Position numbers and translations under genes: made by a program. Positions 19,096-26,286 of a stretch of 64,000 nt of DNA are shown here, one piece after another. The stretch's first letter is position 1, and the number at the start of each line of letters is the position of its first letter. The notes beneath the pieces are model-generated. The model saw only the letters and a list, made by a program, of their open reading frames with translations. It did not search any database and was not told the DNA's origin. This stretch comes from Gramella sp. KN1008 (GTDB lineage: Bacteria > Bacteroidota > Bacteroidia > Flavobacteriales > Flavobacteriaceae): NCBI RefSeq assembly GCF_004332155.1, contig NZ_SJDV01000003.1, positions 372,001-436,000 of the forward strand. Direction: 5' to 3'.

Positions 19096-20108
19096 TTTTT
19101 CAGTTCTTCGGAATATTGCGGAAGTATCTTATTGAACCTTACAATAGTATCGTTAAGGGATAATTCACTTCGTCCACCTGCCGCATTAATGTGACCTCCG
19201 CCATCAAAATGAGCCCTTGCAAAAGTATTGCAATCAAAGTCGCCTTTAGATCTGAAAGAGATCTTCACAATATTCTCATTTTTCTTTTCAATAAATATCA
19301 CCGCGAAAATTATACCTTCCAGGGAAAGGCCATAATTTACGAAGCCTTCTGTATCCCCCTTTTTAAAATTATGGCGATCCAGTTCCTCTTGTGAAAGGCT
19401 TATATATGCCGTTCTCAGGTCCCGGTTCATCTTAAGGTTCTTCAAAGCAGTACCCAGTAGCTGTAATTTGTCTTCTGAATTAGTGTCGAAGATATTATTG
19501 TGTATCTGATCATTCTTCGCACCTTTATCTATAAGCTCGGCTATTACCCGATGAGTGTCACTGGAGGTGGAGCTGAAGCGGAAAGAACCGGTATCGGTCA
19601 TTATTCCCGTATAAAGACAGGTGGCGATCTGAGGAGTAATATCCTTTTTCGCCCTTAATTTATCTATAAAACAATACACCATTTCACAGGTGGAGCTCAT
19701 TTTCGCGTCACTATAGGTATAGTCTGCATAATCTGAAGGTTCCTGGTGATGATCTATCATCACAAAAACAGCTTCGGAAGCCACAAGTGAATCCTGCATG
19801 AGTCCGCATCTTGACAGATGATTGAAATCCAGGGTAAACACGATCTCAGCTTTACCGATAATTTCATCACATTTATCCTTGTTGGATTCATAAACGATCA
19901 CATCTTCACTGCCGGGAAGCCATTTAAGGAAATCAGGATAATCGTTAGGAGCAATCACATCTACCTTATGACCCTTGTTTTTCAGGAAGTGGTAGAGTGC
20001 CAGCGACGATCCCATGGCATCGCCATCGGGTCCTTTATGGGGTACTATAACTATATTTTCAGCCGTATCAAGTTCGGCCGTTATCTCAAGTATTCTGGTA
20101 TCGATCAT
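19092..20108 (-). CDS. DHH/DHHA1 phosphoesterase (NrnA-like oligoribonuclease/pAp phosphatase)
   Basis: 338 residues. DHH-family motifs in order: VPHKGPDGDAMGSSLAL (motif I), LDFNHLSRCG (II), IDHHQEPSDYADY (III, the DHH) and TGIMTDTGSFRFS (IV). The DHHA1 GGGHINAAGGRS motif follows near residue 308. The usual activity is degradation of 2-5 nt RNA and dephosphorylation of 3'-phosphoadenosine 5'-phosphate in the cytosol. It is the first gene of a gldI/PPIase unit on the minus strand and divergent from ndk. Function is assigned from family and length (NrnA about 313-340 aa). Confidence 0.9.
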   Translation of the reverse strand: MIDTRILEITAELDTAENIVIVPHKGPDGDAMGSSLALYHFLKNKGHKVDVIAPNDYPDFLKWLPGSEDVIVYESNKDKCDEIIGKAEIVFTLDFNHLSRCGLMQDSLVASEAVFVMIDHHQEPSDYADYTYSDAKMSSTCEMVYCFIDKLRAKKDITPQIATCLYTGIMTDTGSFRFSSTSSDTHRVIAELIDKGAKNDQIHNNIFDTNSEDKLQLLGTALKNLKMNRDLRTAYISLSQEELDRHNFKKGDTEGFVNYGLSLEGIIFAVIFIEKKNENIVKISFRSKGDFDCNTFARAHFDGGGHINAAGGRSELSLNDTIVRFNKILPQYSEELKK

Positions 20109-20236
20109 AATCGAGGCTAAATATACAATTTAATAAGACTTAAGAAATATCGGAAGCTTGAAATTTAAAATGATATTAGGTGTTGTAAAAATTTAGAATA
20201 TAGTTTCCAGTAATTCAACATAAAAGCTGAAAGGCC

Positions 20237-20266
20237 TTGTTTATGGAATGGAATTATTTATTTTTG
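20237..20266 (+). promoter_or_regulatory. Promoter of ndk
   Basis: TTG (20237-20239), 19 bp, TATTTTTG (20259-20266): an ideal Bacteroidetes promoter ending 22 bp before the ndk ATG. Confidence 0.78.
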
Positions 20267-20288
20267 CAGCAAATTTAAAAACCATACA

Positions 20289-20708
20289 ATGGCAGGAAAC
20301 AGAACATTCACCATGATTAAGCCTGATGCAGTTGAAGACGGGCATATTGGTGCGATCTTAGAACAGATAACAGCTTCAGGATTCAGAATCGTGGCAATGA
20401 AGCTAACTCAAATGACACAGAGAGACGCTGAAACTTTCTATGCGATCCATAAAGAGCGTCCTTTCTTTGGGGAACTGGTTGAATTCATGACCCGTGGGCC
20501 AATTGTTGCCGCTATTCTGGAGAAGGATAATGCAGTTGAGGATTTCAGAACTCTTATCGGAGCCACTAATCCTGAGGAGGCCGCTGAAGGCACAATCAGA
20601 AAGAAATTCGCTAAGAGCATTGGAGAAAATGCCGTTCACGGAAGTGATAGTGATGAGAATGCTCAAATTGAAGGTGCTTTCCATTTTTCAGGAAGAGAAA
20701 TGTTCTAA
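20289..20708 (+). CDS. ndk: Nucleoside diphosphate kinase
   Basis: 139 residues, normal length. It transfers the gamma phosphate from ATP to other nucleoside diphosphates through a phospho-histidine. The active-site histidine is in [12 protein letters not shown] near residue 117; the N-terminal [13 protein letters not shown] (substrate-binding Lys) and [12 protein letters not shown] segments are conserved. Monocistronic, with a consensus promoter upstream and a terminator downstream. Confidence 0.97.
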   Translation: MAGNRTFTMIKPDAVEDGHIGAILEQITASGFRIVAMKLTQMTQRDAETFYAIHKERPFFGELVEFMTRGPIVAAILEKDNAVEDFRTLIGATNPEEAAEGTIRKKFAKSIGENAVHGSDSDENAQIEGAFHFSGREMF

Positions 20709-20733
20709 GTAACTTTTCAGTTAGATAATATAG

Positions 20734-20763
20734 AAGCCGGATTCTTTCGAATCCGGCTTTTTT
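20734..20763 (+). terminator. Terminator of ndk
   Basis: AAGCCGGATT - 6-nt loop - AATCCGGCTT followed by a T-run to 20763. The opposite strand has no T-run, so it is directional. It overlaps the last two bases of the convergent gene (stop at 20762). Confidence 0.88.
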
Positions 20764-21913
20764 ATGTTTTATGCGGAATACCAAGAAATACCTCCGGATG
20801 GTTGCACGCAATAAGACTGGCTGCTAATGTTACAGAATTGATGTTGATATGTGATTTCCAGGTGCCTGCTTTCTGATTGCGGGTATCCATCCAGAAATCT
20901 TCTATCTCATTAGCCAGTAGTTCATAGCACTGCATTTGTGCATTTGAAATCCCTGGAATATTGAGCTTCTGTTTCATTCCCCTGAATATCCTTACGCCAA
21001 GAGAAAGCCCGCATTCCCTGAAGGCAAGGCGTTGACTGGCACCTTCCCAGCGATTGTTTCGCTGATAATTATTAATACTTTGTATGCTTTCCTTCAGAAG
21101 CTGCTCGGGATCCAGGCTTAAATGAAGGTCCTCTTTTTTCAGTATAAATGCTCGTACACAATCGGTAAGAAGTCCGCCAATCCCCAGCGGATCGGAAGTA
21201 ATCCAGGTCTGACCTTCGCACATGCGGTTAAAAGCACTTAACATATAATCGAATTCCGATTTTCTGTCTGGAAATCTCCTGATGATACCCGCGGTGCAGA
21301 TCAATCCTTCCAGCGGATCATGGGCTCCCATACTGGAAACAAGAGGTTGGGAAAGCTCGGCATCCATTTTCCAGTACATTCTGGGATCCTGATTTCCATT
21401 CACAATAAAAGCTGAAGTGGCAGCCAGTAGTTCTGCCGCCCATCTGGAATACCTGTAATCTTCAGATTCATTTTCTGCCTGGTATAGTGTATTTATCCAT
21501 TTGGTCAGGTAATGAAAATACTGTCCGTCCCGTTCCCATTCAAGCTGCTCATTAAAACTTTCGCTTCCAGTTCTTTCCGGTAGGCTTTTTCCGATTCTAA
21601 GCCCGCCGGCGGTAGGATGTAATTCTGCCTTTTCATTACTTAATCCGCTTATCCAGCCTTTTCTTTTATCTCCGGGATGGTATTTCCCTAAATATTCATG
21701 GACCAGGTCTATAAGTCTGAAAGCTCTTTCCCTGTAAGAAGCATCTGCGGTAATATGATAAAGCCCAAAAAAACTGTTTACTGCAAAGGCATCGGTCCAG
21801 AGATATCGACTGGAAGGATCTTCCTGGCCGTTTATAAGGCCGGTTCTTCTGGCAAAACCTTCCATGAGTTTTGCAGCCTGTTTTGTTTTTGTTTGTAATA
21901 CTTCAGTTGTCAT
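20762..21913 (-). CDS. Conserved hypothetical protein, probably alpha/alpha-barrel
   Basis: 383 residues with no signal peptide. Not assigned to a characterised family. It is almost entirely helical, with recurring aromatic and Gly-rich turns (LWTDAFAVNSFFGLYHI, PTAGGLRIGKSLPER, DPLEGLICTAGI, WEGASQRLAFRECGLSLG, WKSHININSVTLAASL). This is reminiscent of the (alpha/alpha)6 toroid of glycosidases and terpene cyclases, though I cannot name a catalytic pair. It lies 11 bp after pcm and ends at the ndk terminator, so it is probably co-transcribed with pcm. I recall similar proteins as conserved in Flavobacteria. Confidence 0.7.
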   Translation of the reverse strand: MTTEVLQTKTKQAAKLMEGFARRTGLINGQEDPSSRYLWTDAFAVNSFFGLYHITADASYRERAFRLIDLVHEYLGKYHPGDKRKGWISGLSNEKAELHPTAGGLRIGKSLPERTGSESFNEQLEWERDGQYFHYLTKWINTLYQAENESEDYRYSRWAAELLAATSAFIVNGNQDPRMYWKMDAELSQPLVSSMGAHDPLEGLICTAGIIRRFPDRKSEFDYMLSAFNRMCEGQTWITSDPLGIGGLLTDCVRAFILKKEDLHLSLDPEQLLKESIQSINNYQRNNRWEGASQRLAFRECGLSLGVRIFRGMKQKLNIPGISNAQMQCYELLANEIEDFWMDTRNQKAGTWKSHININSVTLAASLIACNHPEVFLGIPHKT

Positions 21914-21924
21914 GATCTGAACCT

Positions 21925-22557
21925 TTATTTTTCGGCTTCACCTCGCATAGGTACAAAGCTTACCAGAATGAGATCTTCGCGGCTAAATTCATTCTCACTT
22001 TTTCTTTCTATAAGAACCAGGCGCTGATTTGTAATTCCTATTGGGGCTATGAGCCTGCCACAAATTTTGAGCTGTTCCTTCAGGGGAGAAGGGATAAACG
22101 GCGGTGCAGCTGTGAGCATCACCCCGTCAAAAGGAGCTTTTTCAGGCCAGCCTTTATAACCATCGTCCTGCTTTATACTCACATTCGTAACCCCGGCCTT
22201 TTCAAGGTTCCCTTTTGCCGTTTCAGCAAGCCATTCTATGATCTCAATACTATAAACATGCCTGGCCAGCCGGGCAAGAACTGCGGCATTATATCCACAG
22301 CCGGTACCTATCTCCAGTATCTTATCATCTGGAGAGATATTAAGGATCTGAGCCATGTAAGCTACTATATAGGGCTGACTAATGGTTTGACCTCTGCCAA
22401 TAGGCAGTGGGCCATCATCATAAGTGTGTGGTTTTACATCATCGGGAATAAACAGGGAACGGTCTACATTCCACATGGCGTCAAGCACCCGGGAATCCTT
22501 GATTCCACGGGCCTTTAACTGGTTTTCGATCATTTCTTCCCTGGTGGCGTACATCAT
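21925..22557 (-). CDS. pcm: Protein-L-isoaspartate(D-aspartate) O-methyltransferase
   Basis: 210 residues. It repairs isoaspartyl damage by methylating the abnormal carboxylate with AdoMet. Present are the family segment DDGPLPIGRGQTISQPYIVA (residues 46-65), AdoMet motif I ILEIGTGCGYNAAVL near residue 80, and the post-motif segments PFDGVMLTAAPPFIP and LIAPIG. Cytosolic. The start ATG at 22557 could be shifted one codon to 22554 without consequence. It lies 11 bp upstream of the hypothetical toroid-like gene. Confidence 0.95.
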   Translation of the reverse strand: MMYATREEMIENQLKARGIKDSRVLDAMWNVDRSLFIPDDVKPHTYDDGPLPIGRGQTISQPYIVAYMAQILNISPDDKILEIGTGCGYNAAVLARLARHVYSIEIIEWLAETAKGNLEKAGVTNVSIKQDDGYKGWPEKAPFDGVMLTAAPPFIPSPLKEQLKICGRLIAPIGITNQRLVLIERKSENEFSREDLILVSFVPMRGEAEK

Positions 22558-22652
22558 CTTCAGTTTAAGGATGATTGTAGCTTAAATTTAGGAAATCTTT
22601 AGTCTAAATAAAAGATTGTTAGAGGGTTATGTGAATTTGGCTGAAAACTGAC

Positions 22653-22952
22653 CTATCGCAGTACCAGCTTTGAAATGATTTCTTCTCCCATTTCTTCGTT
22701 AAGTATCCTGATGATCTTTTCCTTTCCGTAGCTTAACTCCTCCCGAAGTACAGAAGAACTCAATTGTACATAGAGAACATCATTCTTTAATTTGATCCCT
22801 GTAGTATATTTTTCAATGGCCGGCCCCATCTGGCTGTTCCATACGTCCCTTATTTTAACCTGGTTCAGGCCACGGTCCAGTTTGTTTTCGTCTACGAAAC
22901 TCTTCAATAGGTCGCTGAGCTTCATTTCTTCATTCTTCCTTTTTTTCATCAT
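22653..22952 (-). CDS. DUF721 (DciA-like) protein
   Basis: 99 residues. The DUF721 core runs from LSDLLKSFVDENKLDRGLNQ through VRDVW-type WNSQMGPAIEKYT to the strongly conserved VQLSSSVLREELSYGKEKI. The family includes DciA, the ancestral loader of the replicative helicase. That fits its place in the same unit as recF, although the lipoprotein gene lies between. The longest start (22952) overlaps the preceding gene by 23 bp; ATG 22925 (MKLSDLL) would avoid the overlap, and either is possible. Confidence 0.87.
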   Translation of the reverse strand: MMKKRKNEEMKLSDLLKSFVDENKLDRGLNQVKIRDVWNSQMGPAIEKYTTGIKLKNDVLYVQLSSSVLREELSYGKEKIIRILNEEMGEEIISKLVLR

Positions 22953-23367
22953 TTTCGGTTAAGATGGGTGTATATTTTCGGTAATGGTAGACCTTCCGGT
23001 CTGGATTCATAACTACCAGTTCTTCGCCATCGGCTTTTATCACTTCCTCTTTCCAGTTGTCATAAGGAGTGGAATAAAGAAGAATAAGCTTGTTATTTTT
23101 TATTGTCGCCGTCACCTTTTCAGCATCATTGGTCTCAATATATCCCCCGCCGAACTTGGGCTGAAGTTTCTTTCTAAAACCCACAGAATCTGTGATCTCG
23201 ATATAGTCTACGTACTGACTCATTCCGTATTCCATCACCGAATCCTTTGCCAGTTCTACTTTTCTGATCTCCCAGTAACCATTAAGGTTTTCCAATTGGG
23301 TGGCAGGGTTGTTCTTTCCGCAGGAAAGAAACAATATGACGGAAAATAAGATGAGGACTCTTTTCAC
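22930..23367 (-). CDS. Lipocalin-like lipoprotein
   Basis: 145 residues with lipoprotein signal [16 protein letters not shown] (Cys16). The mature part is a short beta-rich domain beginning [17 protein letters not shown], which has the typical start (GxW) of lipocalin-like domains, and ends in an acidic tail. The ligand is unknown. It overlaps recF by 4 bp and the DUF721 gene by up to 23 bp, so it is translationally coupled in a recF-lipoprotein-DUF721 unit. I recall this order as conserved among Flavobacteria. Confidence 0.78.
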   Translation of the reverse strand: MKRVLILFSVILFLSCGKNNPATQLENLNGYWEIRKVELAKDSVMEYGMSQYVDYIEITDSVGFRKKLQPKFGGGYIETNDAEKVTATIKNNKLILLYSTPYDNWKEEVIKADGEELVVMNPDRKVYHYRKYTPILTENDEKKEE

Positions 23368-24443
23368 AACTTGAATATTTTATATGACTGGTTACTGTTT
23401 TTTACTACCTTTTCGGTTCTTTCGGCGTGTGTATCGCTAAGGAATATCTGGCCCAGTTCGCTGGTAGCTACCAGGGCTACGATGTGGGCGACTCGATTTT
23501 CATCCAGTTTATCAAAGATATCATCCAGCAACAAGATGGGATTCACTTTGCTTATTCGTTTTATGAAATCGAACTGGGCAAGCTTCAGGGCGATCAGAAA
23601 TGATTTTTGCTGTCCCTGGGAACCGAATTTCTTTATGGGATGTCCTTCTATCTCAAAACTAAGATCATCTTTATGGGTTCCCACTGAGGTATACTGTAAA
23701 GCCATATCTTTTTGAAGATTTTCTTCCAGTAGCGAAGAAAGTGAGCTTTCATACAGCTGACTTTTATAATTGATATGAACCTCCTCCTTGTCATTGGTAA
23801 TATCAGAATATCTTTTATTGAAGATAGGAATGAACTCTTTCAAAAACTCTTTTCTTTTCTCGAACAGATCCTGTCCCAGACTGCTCATCTGCAAATTATA
23901 AACTTCCAGGGTGTCCCTTTCGAATGTATTATTGGCAGCGAAATATTTTAAGAGGGAATTGCGCTGAGAGACCAGTTTAGTATACTGAAGCAGTTTTTCC
24001 AGGTAGACGTGATCGCTTTGGGAGATCACTCCATCCATGAACTTGCGCCTGGTTTCCGAGCCTTCAATGATGAGGTCCCGGTCTGCCGGAGAAATGATGA
24101 CTGTGGGAATAAAACCTATATGATCGCTTACTTTTTCATAGGGCTTATTATTCCTTTTAATGATCTTCTTCTGGCCTTTTTTTGCGCTTACAATGATATT
24201 TTCAGACTTTTCATTCTTGCTGAATTCACCATCTACCACAAAAAAGTCGGAGTCGTGATTTATATTCTGCGAGGTTACCGGGTTAAAATAGCTTTTTCCG
24301 AAGGAGAGGAGATAAATACTGTCCAGCACATTGGTTTTACCTACGCCATTATTTCCTACCAGGCAGTTAATCTTTTCATCAAAAGCGAATTCAGCTGTCT
24401 TAAGGTTCTTGTAATTAAGCAGGCTAAGATTTTTTAAATGCAT
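23364..24443 (-). CDS. recF: DNA replication/repair protein RecF
   Basis: 359 residues, normal length. It is an SMC-like ATPase that loads RecA at gaps with RecO and RecR. Walker [21 protein letters not shown] is near residue 30, the ABC signature [19 protein letters not shown] near 275, and Walker [20 protein letters not shown] near 305. It is the first gene of a minus-strand unit and is divergent from the TPR gene. No dnaA or dnaN is adjacent, as is usual for Bacteroidetes. Confidence 0.96.
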   Translation of the reverse strand: MHLKNLSLLNYKNLKTAEFAFDEKINCLVGNNGVGKTNVLDSIYLLSFGKSYFNPVTSQNINHDSDFFVVDGEFSKNEKSENIIVSAKKGQKKIIKRNNKPYEKVSDHIGFIPTVIISPADRDLIIEGSETRRKFMDGVISQSDHVYLEKLLQYTKLVSQRNSLLKYFAANNTFERDTLEVYNLQMSSLGQDLFEKRKEFLKEFIPIFNKRYSDITNDKEEVHINYKSQLYESSLSSLLEENLQKDMALQYTSVGTHKDDLSFEIEGHPIKKFGSQGQQKSFLIALKLAQFDFIKRISKVNPILLLDDIFDKLDENRVAHIVALVATSELGQIFLSDTHAERTEKVVKNSNQSYKIFKL

Positions 24444-24562
24444 AAATCGCTGTGTTTCAGCTGAAAATTACTAATCGGGTTAATGCCGGACTGAGCGCTA
24501 AAAGGACCCGAAATTATTGAAAAAATACAAATAATTTCCCTTTTAATTTTCACAAAAAATTA

Positions 24563-24570
24563 TATTTTTG
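24563..24570 (+). promoter_or_regulatory. -7 box upstream of the TPR-ribH operon
   Basis: TATTTTTG, a perfect TAnnTTTG, 20 bp before the ATG at 24591. The -33 region is T-rich (TTT, no clear TTG). Confidence 0.5.
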
Positions 24571-24590
24571 CCACGCATTAACAAATTTTT

Positions 24591-25361
24591 ATGGCAACGT
24601 ATAAGAAAAGAGGATACAAGCCTTCTAATAAGGAGGATCGAAGAAAGTCGGTAGAAGAAGAATCAACGACTGCAGAGGTATTTAATACTCTTGATGAGGG
24701 AGCAAGTAAAACTGAAACCTGGGTCGCCGATAATCAGAAGTATATCTACATCATAGTTGGAGTAGCAATTGTTGCCGTATTAGGATATTTAGGTTATAAC
24801 CGTTTTATCCTTGAACCAAAACAAACAGAAGCTGCCAATGAAATGGCTAAGGCGCAGGATTATATGTCTTCAGCTTTAAGAGCGAGCGGGGCACAAAGCG
24901 ATTCTTTGTACAATCTTGCTCTGAACGGAGGAGAAGGTAAGTACGGATTTCTAGATATCATAGAGAACTATGGTGGTACAGATGCGGCTAACCTTGCGCA
25001 CTACAATGCCGGTTTCGCATACCTGAGAACGGGAAAATATCAGGAAGCCATAGAGCAGCTTGAAGATTTTAAGAGTGACGATGAGATAATGGCAGCCCTT
25101 GCGACCGGAGGAATTGGAGACGCCTTTATGCAGCTGGACCAGCCTGAAGAGGCTTTAGGTTACTATGAGAAAGCAGCTGAAATGAGATCCAACTCATTCA
25201 CAACTCCAAGATTTTTATTGAAAGCGGCCATTACGGCTATAAAAATTGGTGATGCTGATGCAGCGGAAGGATTCTTAATTCAGATAGAGGATGAATATCC
25301 AGATGCTCCTGAAGCAGATAAGGTGCCTATCTATCTTGGACAGGCCCGTGCTTTGAAATAA
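24591..25361 (+). CDS. Membrane-anchored tetratricopeptide-repeat protein
   Basis: 256 residues. A basic cytosolic N-terminus (MATYKKRGYKPSNKEDRRKS) is followed by one transmembrane segment (IYIIVGVAIVAVLGYLGYN, about residues 51-69) and a C-terminal TPR region (about 110-250, with units such as AHYNAGFAYLRTGKYQEAIE). The topology resembles YfgM/BamD-like envelope scaffolds with a type II orientation. A role in protein folding or assembly at the membrane is inferred only. It precedes ribH by 6 bp, with which it is co-transcribed from the upstream TATTTTTG box. Confidence 0.88.
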   Translation: MATYKKRGYKPSNKEDRRKSVEEESTTAEVFNTLDEGASKTETWVADNQKYIYIIVGVAIVAVLGYLGYNRFILEPKQTEAANEMAKAQDYMSSALRASGAQSDSLYNLALNGGEGKYGFLDIIENYGGTDAANLAHYNAGFAYLRTGKYQEAIEQLEDFKSDDEIMAALATGGIGDAFMQLDQPEEALGYYEKAAEMRSNSFTTPRFLLKAAITAIKIGDADAAEGFLIQIEDEYPDAPEADKVPIYLGQARALK

Positions 25362-25367
25362 GATATT

Positions 25368-25874
25368 ATGGCTACAGAAGGTAAAAACCTTTCACAATAC
25401 GATAAAGATACGATCCCAAACGCGAAAGACTTTCGGTTTGGGATCGTTGTTTCTGAGTGGAACGATGAGATCACTGAAGGGCTCTTTCAGGGAGCTTTTG
25501 ATGCTTTTATGGAAAATGGAGTTCAGAAGGAGAACATCGTAAGATGGAATGTGCCCGGCAGTTTTGAGCTTATCTATGGCTGCAAAAAGATGCAGGAGAG
25601 CTTTGATATGCTGGATGCCATCATAGCAGTTGGGAGTGTGATCCAGGGAGAGACCAAGCATTTTGATTTTGTTTGTGAAGGAGTGACCCAGGGGATCAAA
25701 GATCTGAATGTAGAGCATGATATTCCTGTTATCTTTTGTGTGCTTACCGATAACAATATTGAGCAGTCAAGGGCCCGCAGCGGAGGTAAACATGGGAATA
25801 AAGGTACCGAAGCGGCCATAGCGGCGATTAAAATGGCACAGCTTAGAAAGGACGCGAAATTCTACAAAGGCTAA
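25368..25874 (+). CDS. ribH: 6,7-dimethyl-8-ribityllumazine synthase
   Basis: 168 residues, normal length. It condenses 5-amino-6-ribitylaminouracil with 3,4-dihydroxy-2-butanone 4-phosphate, the penultimate riboflavin step. Motifs: VVSEWNDEITEGL, WNVPGSFELIYGCKKM, AVGSVIQGETKHFDFVCEGV with the catalytic His, and FCVLTDNNIEQSRARSGG. A short acidic N-terminal extension precedes the core. It forms a two-gene unit with the TPR protein. No other rib genes lie in the window. Confidence 0.96.
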   Translation: MATEGKNLSQYDKDTIPNAKDFRFGIVVSEWNDEITEGLFQGAFDAFMENGVQKENIVRWNVPGSFELIYGCKKMQESFDMLDAIIAVGSVIQGETKHFDFVCEGVTQGIKDLNVEHDIPVIFCVLTDNNIEQSRARSGGKHGNKGTEAAIAAIKMAQLRKDAKFYKG

Positions 25875-25934
25875 AGCTTAATTTTTCTTTCTTTTCAGAA
25901 CGGCATTGTTATTGCTTTCGTTATTAACACTTCT

Positions 25935-25959
25935 AAGCTTCGGAATTCTGAAGCTTTTT
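25935..25959 (+). terminator. Probable terminator after ribH
   Basis: AAGCTTC - 8-nt loop - GAAGCTT followed by a five-T run. The stem is only 7 bp, so termination may be partial. Confidence 0.5.
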
Positions 25960-25962
25960 GAG

Positions 25963-25970
25963 TAAATTTG
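25963..25970 (+). promoter_or_regulatory. -7 box upstream of the small membrane protein-mutL operon
   Basis: TAAATTTG, matching TAnnTTTG, 22 bp before the TTG start at 25993 and directly after the ribH terminator. No -33 TTG at standard distance. Confidence 0.45.
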
Positions 25971-25992
25971 GAACAGCAAACAGTCTACAGTT

Positions 25993-26286
25993 TTGAAAAT
26001 CAGTTTTAACAAAATCAGGAAGAATACCCGGTATAACTATACCCCACGCTATTATAAGGGTAAGGATACCGGTAATATCTATGATTTTGATTCCAAATTC
26101 AATAAATATAAAGAAGCCACCAATGCGATAGATTTTGGGTCCCACTGGGCCCAGGCTCGTAAGGATAGCCGTACCAGGGGGAACAGAAGCATTAACCGGC
26201 GTGTTATTTATATTATTATCATCTTACTTTTCATTTGCCTGTGGATTTTAGATTTTGATTTGTCCATTTTCTCGAACCCCCGTTAA
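25993..26286 (+). CDS. Small single-span membrane protein (often mis-named riboflavin synthase beta subunit)
   Basis: 97 residues starting at a TTG codon (25993). No in-frame ATG occurs anywhere in the protein, so TTG is the only conventional choice. The N-terminal two thirds are basic and aromatic (NTRYNYTPRYYKGK, FDSKFNKYKEATNAI). The C-terminus is one transmembrane helix (VIYIIIILLFICLWIL, about residues 71-86). Relatives in Flavobacteria sit between ribH and mutL and carry the label 'riboflavin synthase subunit beta' by transfer from the neighbour, but nothing here resembles a riboflavin enzyme. The stop abuts the mutL ATG with no gap. Function unknown. Confidence 0.8.
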   Translation: MKISFNKIRKNTRYNYTPRYYKGKDTGNIYDFDSKFNKYKEATNAIDFGSHWAQARKDSRTRGNRSINRRVIYIIIILLFICLWILDFDLSIFSNPR

